From: Amycolatopsis eburnea
GTDB lineage: Bacteria > Actinomycetota > Actinomycetes > Mycobacteriales > Pseudonocardiaceae
Length of the DNA stretch: 64,000 nt
Assembly: GCF_003937945.1 (NCBI RefSeq)
Contig: NZ_RSEC01000066.1
Coordinates: forward strand, 62,001 to 126,000
Direction of reading: 5' to 3'
In this document: in pieces, positions 7,848 through 16,138 of the stretch
Position numbering within the stretch: the stretch's first letter is position 1
How the letters are laid out: each line of letters opens with the position of its first letter
Translations under genes and position numbers: made by a program
The notes under the pieces: generated by a model
What the model saw: only the letters and a program-made list of their open reading frames with translations
Told to the model about the DNA's origin: nothing
Databases searched by the model: none

Positions 7848-8624
7848 ATGGCCGGTGTGAGCACCGAGGACAACGGCGAAGGCGACCCGCGCAGGGCGAT
7901 CGAGCTGCTCTGGGGCGTCTCGCCCGCCCCGCGCCGGGGCCCGAAGCCGAAGCTGCGCACCGCCGACGTCGTCCGCGCGGCAGTGCTGCTGGCCGACGCC
8001 GACGACCTCGAAGCGGTCACCATCCGCCGCGTCGCCGAGCTGCTCGGCGTCTCCCCCATGTCCCTCTACACGTACGTGCCCGGCCGCGCCGAGCTGATCG
8101 ACCTGATGGTCGACCACGTCCACGGCGAGCTCCCGGCCCCCGAGCCGGGCCTCGGCTGGCGCGAGGCGCTGACCGCCGTCGCCGAAGCGCAGTGGGCGCT
8201 GTTCCACCGGCACCCCTGGCTGCTGCAGGTCACCACCAGCCGCTCGGCGCTGGGCCCGCACAGCTTCGCCAAGTACGAGAACGAACTGCGCGCGGTCGAG
8301 GGCATCGGCCTCGACGACGTCGAGATGGACGCCGTGGTCGGCCTGATCACCGGCCTCGTCCGGACCACCGCGCGCAGCTCGGTCGACAACGCCCGCCTGG
8401 TCCGCGCCAGCGGCCTGACCGACGCGCAGTGGTGGGAGCGCGCCGCGCCGGTGCTGGCCGAAATCCCGGCCGCCGGTTCGGCGCACCACCCGATCTCCGC
8501 CCGGGTCGGCACGGCAGCGGGCGAAGCCCACAACGCCGCCGAGAACCCGGGCTACACCTTCCGCTTCGGTCTCGCCCGGATCCTGGACGGCATCGAAGTG
8601 CTCGTCTCAGAGCGTCAGCGGTAG
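7848..8624 (+). CDS. TetR-family regulator with TetR_C-type ligand domain
   Basis: A 258-residue regulator. Its helix-turn-helix is at about residues 40-85 (TIRRVAELLGVSPMSLYTYVPGRAELIDLMVD), after a basic GPKPK leader. The wording of the recognition helix and the C-terminal half resemble tetracycline-repressor-type TetR_C proteins, which commonly control efflux pumps. It faces the ABC exporter across two matching palindromes and very probably represses it. ATG 7848 is chosen; a GTG at 7857 is an alternative. Its 3' end overlaps the convergent P450 gene by 18 bases. Confidence 0.92.
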   Translation: MAGVSTEDNGEGDPRRAIELLWGVSPAPRRGPKPKLRTADVVRAAVLLADADDLEAVTIRRVAELLGVSPMSLYTYVPGRAELIDLMVDHVHGELPAPEPGLGWREALTAVAEAQWALFHRHPWLLQVTTSRSALGPHSFAKYENELRAVEGIGLDDVEMDAVVGLITGLVRTTARSSVDNARLVRASGLTDAQWWERAAPVLAEIPAAGSAHHPISARVGTAAGEAHNAAENPGYTFRFGLARILDGIEVLVSERQR

Positions 8625-9776
8625 CTTCGCCGGCCGCCAGGTCCCGCCGTCGGGCGCCCGGGGCACATCGCCGGCCAGCGCCAGGTCCGGGTAGCGGTCG
8701 AAGAGCAGCGACAGCGCCACCTCGGTCTCCACCCGGGCGATCGACGCGCCGAGGCAGAAGTGCGGGCCGTGCGAGAAGCCCAGCTGCGCCGGCCCCTTCC
8801 GGGTGACGTCGAGCCGGTCGGCGCCGTCGAACGCCCGCGGGTCGCGGTCGGCGGCCACCATCGCCGCCGTCACCCGCTCGCCCGCGCGGATGACCTTGCC
8901 GTCGACCTCGACGTCCTCGCGCGCGAACCGCGGCGTGGTCAGCAGCTGCGGACTGCAGAAGCGCATCAGCTCCTCGACCGCGCCCGGCCACAGCCGCGGG
9001 TCCGCGCGCAGCAGTTTCAGCTGGTCCGGGTGCCGCAGCAGCGCCTCGACGGCGTTGGCGACGAGGTTCACCGGCGTCTGCCCGGCCAGCACCAGGTGCC
9101 AGACCAGGGTGACCAGCTCCGTGTCGGTGAGCCGGTCGTCGTCCTGGGCGCGCACGAGGTCGCCGATGAGGTCGTCACCCGGCTCGGCCCGGCTGCGCGC
9201 CACGGCTTCCTTCGCGCCCTCGATGATCGCCGGGATGGCCGCGGCGAAGTCCGGCCCCACGCCGCTCGCGACCGCGGCACCGTACTCGCGCCAGCGCGGG
9301 CGGTCGGCCTGCGGGATGCCGGCCAGCTCGCAGATGACGTCCATCGGCAACGGCCGCGCGAAGTGCGCCACCAGGTCCACGACGCCGTCTTCGGCGTGCG
9401 CGGGCAGCGCGTCGAGCAGCCGCTCGGTGATGGCGACCAGACGCGGCCGCAGCTGCGCGGCGCGCTTCGGGGTGAAGGCCGGGGCGACCAGCCGCCGCAG
9501 CCGCAGGTGCTCCGGGCCGTCCTGCTCGGCCATGGTGCGCATGTACTCGAGGCAGTGCTCGGGGATGCCCGGCGGCCGCATAAAGCTCTCGGACCGGACC
9601 TCGAACCGCGGGTCGGCCAGCATCGCGCGGGCCTCGGCGTAGCGGGTCAGCGCCCAGAACGGGCCGAACCCGGGGATGACCAGCTTGGCCACCGCCCGCT
9701 GTTCCCGCGCGCGGTCGTAGGCGGTGAACGGGTCGGTGAGGACCGCGAGGTCCGTGAGATCGATTTCGGGGGTCAT
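8607..9776 (-). CDS. cytochrome P450 monooxygenase
   Basis: The 389-residue soluble bacterial P450 has a heme-binding loop GFSHGPHFCLGASIAR with the proximal cysteine near residue 341. The ExxR helix reads EELMRF, and the C-helix region is QDGPEHLRLRRLVAPAF. The oxygen-activation helix reads VLAGQTPVNLVANAVEALL rather than the common AGxET(T/S). It needs ferredoxin and ferredoxin reductase partners, and neither is encoded nearby. The gene is divergent from the TetR-redoxin fusion at 9863, which is its likely regulator. The substrate is unknown; a role in secondary metabolism or xenobiotic oxidation is plausible. Confidence 0.95.
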   Translation of the reverse strand: MTPEIDLTDLAVLTDPFTAYDRAREQRAVAKLVIPGFGPFWALTRYAEARAMLADPRFEVRSESFMRPPGIPEHCLEYMRTMAEQDGPEHLRLRRLVAPAFTPKRAAQLRPRLVAITERLLDALPAHAEDGVVDLVAHFARPLPMDVICELAGIPQADRPRWREYGAAVASGVGPDFAAAIPAIIEGAKEAVARSRAEPGDDLIGDLVRAQDDDRLTDTELVTLVWHLVLAGQTPVNLVANAVEALLRHPDQLKLLRADPRLWPGAVEELMRFCSPQLLTTPRFAREDVEVDGKVIRAGERVTAAMVAADRDPRAFDGADRLDVTRKGPAQLGFSHGPHFCLGASIARVETEVALSLLFDRYPDLALAGDVPRAPDGGTWRPAKLPLTL

Positions 9777-9799
9777 CCACCACTCCAGATGTTCAGATC

Positions 9800-9816
9800 A
9801 GATGGTCATGTCATCT
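9800..9816. promoter_or_regulatory. possible TetR operator between P450 and TetR-fusion genes
   Basis: A small dyad, AGATG, seven bases, CATCT, sits in the 86-base divergent gap, with extra CAGAT direct repeats just to its left. The arms are short, so this is only a candidate. Confidence 0.35.
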
Positions 9817-9862
9817 CAGTGGTCACGGTATCTTGATCCCCGACACCGCGGCAAGGAGGACG

Positions 9863-10933
9863 ATGGTCAGGCTCAGCAGGGCGGAAACCCAGGAACGCAA
9901 CCGCGCCAAGGTGCTGGCCGCCGCCCGGGACGAGTTCGCCGGCCGAGGCTTCCGCGAAGCCAAGGTCGACGTCATCGCCGACCGCGCCGAGCTCACCCGC
10001 GGCGCGGTCTACTCCAACTTCCCCGGCAAGCGCGCCCTGTACTTCGCCGTACTGGCCGACCTCGCCGAGCGCGCCCCGCGCCCGGCCACCCCGCCCCCCG
10101 ACGCGAGCGCCGCCGACGTCCTGGCCGCGTTCGCCCGCGCCTGGGTCGCGCGCCTGCCCCTGGCCACCGACAGCGACGGCGAAGACGCCCGCCTCGCCCG
10201 CGACCTGCTGCCCGAGGTCCTCGCCGACGAGCACACCCGCCGGCCGTTCGCCCAGCTCATGCGCGTCAACGCGATCCTGCTCGGCCTCGCCCTCGAACGC
10301 ACCCGACCGGGACGGCGGCTCGTGCGGGTCGCCGAAGCCGCCCTCACGACACTGCACGGCGCGAGCCAGCTGGCGGCCGCCGCGCCCGGCTTCGGCGAGC
10401 CGTTCCACCTCGTCACCGCCTGCACCGCGTTGCTCGACCTCGACCTGAGCGACGACTGGCCCGCGGTCCCGCCGATCACCACCCAGGCCCGGCCCGCCGA
10501 CCAGCCGTGGCAGCCACCCGCGGCGACGGACCTGCTGACCGGCGAAACCATCCGGCCGGGCGACGGCGTCGTCACCGTCCTCGGCCTGCACCGCGCCTCG
10601 GCCTTCGAGGAAGCCGTCCGCACCGGCGCCGACGTCACCGCCGTGCTCGTCACCAGCGACCCGGGCGAACTCGCCCCGCTGGCCCGCCTCGCCGTCGCCG
10701 ACCTGCGCGGCTGCCTCGACCAGGCGATCGCCCCGCCGGCCCGCCCCCGCCTGCGGCTCGTCTGCGACGCGAGCGGCGAGCTGGCCGCGGCCGCCGGCGT
10801 CACCGCGGTCAGCGACGCGACCGAAACGGCGGTGCGGGTCGAGGACGGCCGGATCGTGGCGCGCGCCGAGGGGTTCGGCGCCTGCCACGCCGCCGCTGTC
10901 GATCCCGGGCCGGCCCGTTCGTCGGGTGGGTGA
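9863..10933 (+). CDS. TetR-family regulator fused to a redoxin-like C-terminal domain
   Basis: The protein is 356 residues, nearly twice the usual TetR length. Residues 1-60 are a standard helix-turn-helix (VIADRAELTRGAVYSNFPGKRALYFAVL) and residues 60-195 a normal TetR effector domain. The extra part, about 215-350, reads like a peroxiredoxin/thioredoxin fold: an LTGETIRPGD opening, a VVTVLGLH strand, a VTAVLVTSDPGELAPLARL segment, then LRLVCDASGELAAAAGV and VRVEDGRIVARAEG. I see no CxxC and no peroxidatic PxxxT/C motif, so it may sense rather than catalyse. ATG 9863 follows AAGGAGGA. It faces the P450 gene, and its 3' end contains the first ECF42 promoter. Confidence 0.85.
   Translation: MVRLSRAETQERNRAKVLAAARDEFAGRGFREAKVDVIADRAELTRGAVYSNFPGKRALYFAVLADLAERAPRPATPPPDASAADVLAAFARAWVARLPLATDSDGEDARLARDLLPEVLADEHTRRPFAQLMRVNAILLGLALERTRPGRRLVRVAEAALTTLHGASQLAAAAPGFGEPFHLVTACTALLDLDLSDDWPAVPPITTQARPADQPWQPPAATDLLTGETIRPGDGVVTVLGLHRASAFEEAVRTGADVTAVLVTSDPGELAPLARLAVADLRGCLDQAIAPPARPRLRLVCDASGELAAAAGVTAVSDATETAVRVEDGRIVARAEGFGACHAAAVDPGPARSSGG
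10897..10923 (+). promoter_or_regulatory. ECF42-type promoter, copy 1 (upstream of sigma factor)
   Basis: TGTCGA (-35) at 10897-10902, a 17-base spacer, and CGTC (-10) at 10920-10923 lie inside the 3' end of the TetR-fusion gene, 31 bases before the sigma-factor start. I recall the published ECF42 promoter as TGTCGA with CGA/TC. The two other 27-base copies in this window share TGTC, TCC and CCCGTTCGT at the same offsets. Confidence 0.75.
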
Positions 10934-10953
10934 ACCGGCGGGAGGAGCACGAG

Positions 10954-12228
10954 GTGGACGTCGAGACCGCGGTCGCCGAAGCGTTCCGCGACGAGTGGGG
11001 CCAGGTCGTGGCCACGCTCATCCGGGTCACCGGCGACTGGGACCTGGCCGAGGAGTGCGCCCAGGAGGCGTTCGCCCTCGCCCTGCGCACCTGGCCCCGC
11101 GACGGCGTCCCGCGCAAGCCCGGCGCCTGGCTGACCACCGCCGCCCGCAACCGCGCCACCGACCGGCTCCGCCGCGACGCCGTCGGTGCCGCCAAGCTCG
11201 AGGAGGCCGCCCGCGTGCACGTCCCCGGCGAACCCGCACCCGACGACGACAGCGGCGTCACCGACGACCGGCTGCGCCTGATCTTCACCTGCTGCCACCC
11301 CGCGCTGGCCACCGAAGCCCAGGTCGCGCTCGCGCTGCGCACCCTGGCCGGCCTGTCCACCGCCGAGATCGCCCGCGCCTTCCTCGTCCCGGAAGCGACC
11401 ATGTCGCAACGGCTCGTGCGGGTGAAGCGCAAGATCCGCCACGCCCGCATCCCCTACCGCGTCCCGCCCGCGCACCTGCTGCCCGAACGCACCAACGCCG
11501 TGCTCGGCGTGCTGTACCTGACGTTCAACGAGGGCTACTCCGCCAGCGCCGGACCCGACCTGCAGCGCCCCGACCTCGCCGCCGAAGCCGTCCGCCTCGC
11601 CCGCGTCCTGGCCGGGCTGATGCCCGACGAACCCGAAGCGCTCGGCCTGCTCGCGCTGCTACTGCTCCAGCACGCCCGCCGCGCCACCCGCGTCGGCGAC
11701 GACGGCGAGCTCGTCCCGCTCGAAGAGCAGGACCGCACCCGCTGGGACGCCGAGCGCATCACCGAAGGCACGCAGGTACTGGAGACCGCGTTGCGCCGAC
11801 GCCGGCCAGGGCCGTACCAGATCCAGGCCGCCATCGCCGCCTGCCACGCGACCGCGGCCCGCGCCGCCGACACCGACTGGCCGCAGATCGCCGGCCTCTA
11901 CCGCGAGCTGCGCAAGTTCGTCCCCAGCGCCGTCGTCGACCTCAACCGGGCCGTCGCGGTCGGCATGGCCGAGGGCCCCGCGGCCGGCCTCGCCCTGCTC
12001 GACGACCTGGACCTGCCGAACTACCACCTGCTGCCGGCCACCCGCGCCGACTTCCTCCGCCGTCTCGGCCGTCACGACGAAGCCGCCCGGTGGTACGCCG
12101 CCGCGCGCGAGCTGGCGCCCACCGACGCCGAGCGCGCCTACCTCACGCGAAGGATTTCGGAGACGGTGTCTTTCCCGGGCGCTCCCGTTCGTCGGGTGGA
12201 CGAACCCCGACCGGAGGAGACCCCATGA
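10954..12228 (+). CDS. ECF42-group RNA polymerase sigma factor with TPR-like C-terminus
   Basis: A 424-residue sigma factor. Region 2 is at about residues 5-80 (DLAEECAQEAFALALRTWPRDGVPRKPGAWLTTAARNRATDRLRRD) and region 4 at about 115-170 (LRTLAGLSTAEIARAFLVPEATMSQRLVRVKRKIR). The long C-terminal extension (DUF6596, then TPR-like helices up to the end) is diagnostic of group ECF42 and replaces an anti-sigma factor. The GTG at 10954 is chosen because GGAGGAG sits seven bases upstream and the ECF-type promoter lies just before it. Its stop overlaps the hydrolase start as ATGA. The signal it responds to is unknown. Confidence 0.92.
   Translation: MDVETAVAEAFRDEWGQVVATLIRVTGDWDLAEECAQEAFALALRTWPRDGVPRKPGAWLTTAARNRATDRLRRDAVGAAKLEEAARVHVPGEPAPDDDSGVTDDRLRLIFTCCHPALATEAQVALALRTLAGLSTAEIARAFLVPEATMSQRLVRVKRKIRHARIPYRVPPAHLLPERTNAVLGVLYLTFNEGYSASAGPDLQRPDLAAEAVRLARVLAGLMPDEPEALGLLALLLLQHARRATRVGDDGELVPLEEQDRTRWDAERITEGTQVLETALRRRRPGPYQIQAAIAACHATAARAADTDWPQIAGLYRELRKFVPSAVVDLNRAVAVGMAEGPAAGLALLDDLDLPNYHLLPATRADFLRRLGRHDEAARWYAAARELAPTDAERAYLTRRISETVSFPGAPVRRVDEPRPEETP
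12167..12193 (+). promoter_or_regulatory. ECF42-type promoter, copy 2 (upstream of hydrolase)
   Basis: TGTC at 12167, TCCCGGGC, then CCCGTTCGTC ending at 12193 match copy 1 almost base for base, and identity continues beyond the -10 (GGGTGG, GAACC). The -35 hexamer reads TGTCTT rather than TGTCGA. The element lies in the 3' end of the sigma gene, 32 bases before the hydrolase ATG, so the sigma factor probably drives the hydrolase-DGPF-GyrI genes. Confidence 0.7.
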
Positions 12229-13016
12229 CCACCCTCGCCGTGCCCGGCGCGACCCTCACCTACGACGTCACCGGCAGCGGCCCCGTCCTGCTGCTCGTGC
12301 CCGGCGGCGCCGCCGACTCCACCATGTTCGCCCCGATCCGCCCGCTGCTGGCCGAGCACCACACCGTCGTCACCTACGACCCCCGCGGCATCTCCCGCAG
12401 CCCCCTGCACGGCGAGCCCGGCCCCGACACCATCCGCGAACACGCCGACGACGTCCACCGCCTGCTCACCGAGGTCGGTCCCGCCGACGTCTTCGCCAGC
12501 AGCGGCGGCGCGATCACGCTGCTCGAGCACGTCGTGCGCCACCCCGGCGAGGTCCGCATCGCCGTGCTGCACGAACCGCCGGTCACGCGTTACCTCGGCG
12601 CCGGCGTCCTCGACGGCCCGGACATCCCGGCGATCTACCGCGAGCACGGCATCGGCGCCGCGATCGCCGCCTTCATGGAGATGGCCGGGTTCGACATCGC
12701 CCCGCCCACCGACCCCACACCCGAAGAGCTCGCCCACATGAAGGTGATGGAAGGCAACTTCGCCTACTTCTTCGGGCACCTGATGGCCGCGATCGGCGCC
12801 TACGAGCCCGACCTCGACGCGCTGCGGGCGACGTCCGCGCGGCTGGTCGTCGGCGTCGGGGAGAAGTCCGCCGGCCTGCCCGCCCACGAAGCGGGCCTGG
12901 GCCTGGCCGCCGATCTCGGGCTCACCGCCGAGCCGTTCCCCGGCGACCACGGCGGCTTCGAAGCCGAGCCGGTCGCTTTCGCCTCGCGCCTGCGCGCCGT
13001 CCTGGAAGGATGCTGA
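12225..13016 (+). CDS. alpha/beta-fold hydrolase of the ECF42 module
   Basis: The 263-residue protein starts with a typical alpha/beta hydrolase layout (GSGPVLLLVPGGAADSTMF, VVTYDPRGISRS). The nucleophile elbow reads FASSGGAI, so the usual GxSxG first glycine is alanine, and the late histidine is in PGDHGGFEAEP. It is coupled to the sigma gene by an ATGA overlap and has its own ECF42-type promoter copy. The DGPF gene starts one base after its stop. The substrate is unknown. Hydrolases of this kind are often found beside ECF42 sigma factors. Confidence 0.9.
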   Translation: MTTLAVPGATLTYDVTGSGPVLLLVPGGAADSTMFAPIRPLLAEHHTVVTYDPRGISRSPLHGEPGPDTIREHADDVHRLLTEVGPADVFASSGGAITLLEHVVRHPGEVRIAVLHEPPVTRYLGAGVLDGPDIPAIYREHGIGAAIAAFMEMAGFDIAPPTDPTPEELAHMKVMEGNFAYFFGHLMAAIGAYEPDLDALRATSARLVVGVGEKSAGLPAHEAGLGLAADLGLTAEPFPGDHGGFEAEPVAFASRLRAVLEGC

Positions 13017-13017
13017 C

Positions 13018-13353
13018 ATGCGGTACCTGCTGATGATCGCCGGCGACGAGAGCGCCGAAGCACACCAGAACGACGGCTGCGGCGGCTGGGGCGAGGACCT
13101 CGAACGCCGCGGCAAGATCCACGGTGGCGGCGGCCTGCGCCCGCCGTCGGAAGCCACGACCATCCGGGTGCGCGACGGCGAAGTCCTGCTCACCGACGGG
13201 CCGTTCACCGAGGCCAAGGAACAGATCGGCGGCTTCGTCGTGATCGAGTGCGACGACCTCGACGAAGCGCTCGAGGTCGCGGCCAAGCACCCCGCCGCCA
13301 CCTACGGCAGCATCGAAGTCCGCCCGATGCTCGGCCCGGAGGACTTCGCCTGA
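13018..13353 (+). CDS. DGPF/YCII-domain protein of the first ECF42 module
   Basis: A 111-residue protein of the YCII-related family. The signature TDGPFTEAKEQIGGFVVIEC lies at about residues 60-80, preceded by MRYLLMIAGDE and LRPPSEATTIRV. DGPF proteins are the hallmark genomic partners and regulatory targets of ECF42 sigma factors. Their biochemical activity is not established; the fold resembles ferredoxin-like dehydratases or dehydrochlorinases. It is sandwiched between the hydrolase and GyrI-like genes with overlaps of one base or less, so it is certainly in their transcript. Confidence 0.95.
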   Translation: MRYLLMIAGDESAEAHQNDGCGGWGEDLERRGKIHGGGGLRPPSEATTIRVRDGEVLLTDGPFTEAKEQIGGFVVIECDDLDEALEVAAKHPAATYGSIEVRPMLGPEDFA

Positions 13354-13823
13354 TGCCCGCGATCGTCGAGCGGACGGCCCAGCGGTACGTCGCCGAACGC
13401 GCCACCGTCACCATCCCGGAGTTCCCGCGCATCGCCGACCGGCTCCCGGCCCTGATCGGCACCGTCGTCCCGGCGGGAGCGCCGTTCTTCCGCTACCGGG
13501 TGCTGCACCCGGGGATGCGGTTCACCGTCGAAGCCGGCGTGCCCGTCGACGACGGCTTCGCCCCGGAAGCCCCGGCCTTCGCCGGCGAGCTCCCGGCGGG
13601 CCACTACGTCCTCGACACCTACGTCGGCGCCCCCGACGGCCTGGCCGCCGCGACCGCGTCGGTCCTGGAATGGGGTGCGGCCGAGGGCATCGAGTGGGAC
13701 CGCCGCGAAGGACCCGACGGCGAAGAGTGGGGCTGCCGCCTGGAAGTGCTGCGCAGCAACCCCCTCGAAGTGCCCGACCCCGCCCAGTGGGTCACCGACC
13801 TGCTCTTCCGCATCGCGGACTGA
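13353..13823 (+). CDS. GyrI-like/AraC-effector-binding domain protein
   Basis: A 156-residue stand-alone GyrI-like small-molecule-binding domain. It shows the paired-repeat pattern of the SHS2/GyrI fold: FFRYRVLHPGMRFTVEAGVPVDDGF, then GELPAGHYVLDTYVG and a C-terminal GCRLEVLRSNPLEV. There is no DNA-binding domain, so it probably binds or hydrolyses a lipophilic ligand rather than acting as a regulator by itself. The ATG overlaps the DGPF stop as TGATG, making it the last gene of the ECF42 operon. It abuts the convergent DUF1772 gene with no gap. Confidence 0.85.
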   Translation: MPAIVERTAQRYVAERATVTIPEFPRIADRLPALIGTVVPAGAPFFRYRVLHPGMRFTVEAGVPVDDGFAPEAPAFAGELPAGHYVLDTYVGAPDGLAAATASVLEWGAAEGIEWDRREGPDGEEWGCRLEVLRSNPLEVPDPAQWVTDLLFRIAD

Positions 13824-14276
13824 TCAGCCGCGCTGGGTGAGCACGGCCGCGACCAGGCAGCCGAAACCGGCCGTGCTCACCACCGCGCGCACGACGTTCC
13901 AGCGCACCCACACCGCCTCGAACCGGGCCCGCACCGCCGCGTAGTCGTCACCGCCGGCGTCCAGCGCGTTGTTGAGCGGCACGTTCACCACCCCGGTGAT
14001 CACCAGCATCGCCACCAGGAACGCGAACCCGGCGATCACCCACGGCCGCGCCCCGGTGCCGAGGAACACCGCCACGCCCGCCAGCACGGGCGCGCCCAGG
14101 AACGTCAGCATGAACACCGGGTTCAGGATCGCGACGTTGATCCCGCGCATCCCCTCGACGAACGTCTTGTCGTCCCCGCGCGCCAGGCCCGGCATCACCG
14201 AGCAGGCGTAGGCGTAGAACAGCCCGGCGATCAGCCCGGCCGCGACCAGCGCGGCCACCAGCACCACAATGGACAT
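13824..14276 (-). CDS. DUF1772 membrane protein (anthrone-oxygenase-like)
   Basis: The 150-residue protein has four predicted membrane segments: VVLVAALVAAGLIAGLFYAYA, VFMLTFLGAPVLAGVAVFLG, WVIAGFAFLVAMLVITGV, and one near the C-terminus. The family motif VNVPLNNALD appears near residue 100. DUF1772 includes enzymes annotated as anthrone oxygenases, but most members are uncharacterised. ATG 14276 is preferred over the upstream ATG at 14333 because it starts at the first membrane segment and has AGAAGGGGA before it. The gene is divergent from an AraC regulator, which probably controls it. Confidence 0.85.
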   Translation of the reverse strand: MSIVVLVAALVAAGLIAGLFYAYACSVMPGLARGDDKTFVEGMRGINVAILNPVFMLTFLGAPVLAGVAVFLGTGARPWVIAGFAFLVAMLVITGVVNVPLNNALDAGGDDYAAVRARFEAVWVRWNVVRAVVSTAGFGCLVAAVLTQRG

Positions 14277-14378
14277 CGGTTTCCCCTTCTCCTTCACCCC
14301 CTGAGTCAACCGCCCAGCGATGAGACTCTCCATAGTTCAGAACCTCGATGGCATGTTCCAGCGTCTACACTTCGGCGC

Positions 14379-15323
14379 ATGGACCCGCTTGCCGCGCTCC
14401 TCGACGGCCCCCGCGCCCACGGCGCCTTCCTGCTGCGCTCGGTCCTGACTCCGCCGTGGTCGCTGCGCATCGAAGACCGGGCACCCCTGACCGTCGTGGC
14501 CGTGGTCCGCGGCGAAGCGTGGATCGTGCCCGACGGCGGAGAAGCGGTCTCGATGGGCGAAGGCGACGTCGCGATCGCCCGCGGCCCCGACCCGTACCTG
14601 GTCGCCGACCACCCCGCGACGCCACCGCAGGCGATCATCCTGCCCGGCCAGGAGTGCCGGACCCCCGACGGCGGGCACCTCACCGAGCTCGCCGGCCTCG
14701 GCGTCCGCACCTGGGGTCACGGCACCGACGGCCCGGTCGTGCTGCTGACCGGCACGTACACGATGGAAGGCGAGCTGAGCAAACGGCTGCTGGCGGCCCT
14801 GCCCGCGTTGATCGTCCTGCGGGCGGCCGACTGGCCGACCCCGCTGGTGGCGCTGCTCGCCGCCGAGATCGGCCGGGACGTGCCGGGCCAGGAAGCCGTC
14901 CTCGACCGGCTGCTCGACCTGCTGCTGATCGCGGCGCTGCGGGCCTGGTTCGACCGGCCGGACACCGCGGCGCCCGCCTGGTACCGCGCCCACGAAGACC
15001 CGGTCGTCGGCCAGGCGCTGCGGCTGCTGCAGCACCAGCCGGCCGAACCGTGGACGGTCGCGGAACTCGCTTCGGCCACCGGCATTTCCCGCGCCGCGCT
15101 GGCCCGCCGCTTCGCCGTGGCGGTCGGCGAGACCCCGATGGCCTACCTGACCGGGTGGCGGCTCGCGCTGGCCGCGGACCTGCTGCGCCAGCACCGGGAA
15201 ACCACGATCGGTTCGGTGGCCCGCCAGGTCGGGTACGGCAGCGCGTTCGCCCTCAGCACGGCCTTCAAGCGCGAATTCGGCGTCAGCCCGCAGCAGTACC
15301 GGACGCGGGAACCAGCGTCGTGA
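14379..15323 (+). CDS. AraC-family regulator with cupin_6 sensor domain
   Basis: A 314-residue protein. The N-terminal cupin_6 domain at about residues 1-190 (DRAPLTVVAVVRGEAWIVPDGGEAVSMGEGDVAIARGPDPYLV) is followed by two AraC helix-turn-helix motifs at about 225-305 (ATGISRAALARRFAVAVGETPMAYLTGWRL and IGSVARQVGYGSAFALSTAFKREFGVSPQQYR). This architecture is common beside small membrane or oxidoreductase genes that it activates. Here the divergent DUF1772 gene is the obvious target. The effector is unknown. Confidence 0.93.
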   Translation: MDPLAALLDGPRAHGAFLLRSVLTPPWSLRIEDRAPLTVVAVVRGEAWIVPDGGEAVSMGEGDVAIARGPDPYLVADHPATPPQAIILPGQECRTPDGGHLTELAGLGVRTWGHGTDGPVVLLTGTYTMEGELSKRLLAALPALIVLRAADWPTPLVALLAAEIGRDVPGQEAVLDRLLDLLLIAALRAWFDRPDTAAPAWYRAHEDPVVGQALRLLQHQPAEPWTVAELASATGISRAALARRFAVAVGETPMAYLTGWRLALAADLLRQHRETTIGSVARQVGYGSAFALSTAFKREFGVSPQQYRTREPAS

Positions 15324-15362
15324 GGGCTTCGCCGGTGGCGCGGGGCTCGATGAGCGCGGCGG

Positions 15363-15794
15363 TCATTTCAGCGCCTCACCCAGCCGGTCGAGCCAGTCGC
15401 CCGTGCCCTGCTCGCGCCACTCCGGCTGCTCGGCGCTGTCGAGGAAGGCGCCCTGCTCGGTGAGCACCAGCCGGGTGCCGTCGCCGTCGGCTTCGAATTC
15501 GACCGTGGTGATCGACACCGTGGCGAGCGCGGTCCCGCCGCTCAGTGTCGTGGCGTAGACGATCCGCCGCTGCGGCACGATGTCGTGGTAGGTCGAGACG
15601 ACGCTCAGCTTCGTGTCGTCCGGACCCAGCGCGTCGACGGTCTCCGTGCCGCCGACCCGGAAGTCCAGGGTGTGCGTGCCGTCCGGGACGAACCAGCGCG
15701 CCTTCGCGGCCGGGTCCGACCACGCGGCGAAGACGCGCTCCGGCGGTACGGGGTAGGTGCGTTCGAGGGTGAAGGTGGCGTGCTTGACGGTCAT
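15363..15794 (-). CDS. SRPBCC/AHSA1-family protein
   Basis: The 143-residue START/Bet v1-like protein opens with the AHSA1 pattern FTLERTYPVPPERVFAAWSDPAAKARWFVPDG and closes with the helical TGDWLDRLGEALK. Such single-domain proteins bind hydrophobic ligands. When paired with an ArsR repressor, as here with an ATGA overlap, they form a widespread two-gene module of unknown signal. It is convergent with the AraC gene. A paralogous ArsR/SRPBCC pair occurs at 25713-26506. Confidence 0.92.
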   Translation of the reverse strand: MTVKHATFTLERTYPVPPERVFAAWSDPAAKARWFVPDGTHTLDFRVGGTETVDALGPDDTKLSVVSTYHDIVPQRRIVYATTLSGGTALATVSITTVEFEADGDGTRLVLTEQGAFLDSAEQPEWREQGTGDWLDRLGEALK

Positions 15795-16138
15795 GACGTG
15801 CTCCCTTCCGAGGTCCCCGGCCCGGCGAGGAAGTCACCGAGCCGGTCGAGCCTGCCCTCCCACGTGGTGCGCTGCCGCCCCAGCCAGTGCTCGCCGGCGC
15901 GCAGCACCTCCGGTTCGATCCGGCAGGTGCGGACGCGGCCGACCTTTTCCGACCGCACGATCCCCGCGGTCTCCAGCACCTGGAGGTGCTGCACGACCGC
16001 GGCCAGCGACATGGTCAGCGGCGCGGCCAGCTCACTGACCGACGCCGGACCGCGCACGAGCCGCTCCACCAGCGCCCGCCGCGTCCGGTCGCCCAGTGCG
16101 CGGAACACCAGGTCCAGCGACTCCTCATGGTTAAGCAT
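15791..16138 (-). CDS. ArsR-family winged-helix repressor
   Basis: A 115-residue ArsR/SmtB-type winged helix (VFRALGDRTRRALVERLVRGPASVSELAAPLTMSLAAVVQHLQVLETAGIVRSEKVGRVRTCRIEPEVLRAGEHWL). It lacks the metal-binding cysteines of classical ArsR, as is usual for members paired with SRPBCC proteins. It probably autoregulates through the dyad that overlaps its promoter region just right of the start codon. The downstream SRPBCC gene is translationally coupled to it. Confidence 0.93.
   Translation of the reverse strand: MLNHEESLDLVFRALGDRTRRALVERLVRGPASVSELAAPLTMSLAAVVQHLQVLETAGIVRSEKVGRVRTCRIEPEVLRAGEHWLGRQRTTWEGRLDRLGDFLAGPGTSEGSTS

Noticed and set aside
9863-12228. One biosynthetic gene cluster made of P450, TetR, sigma factor and hydrolase
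   Set aside because: No polyketide, peptide, terpene or other scaffold-forming enzyme is present in the window.
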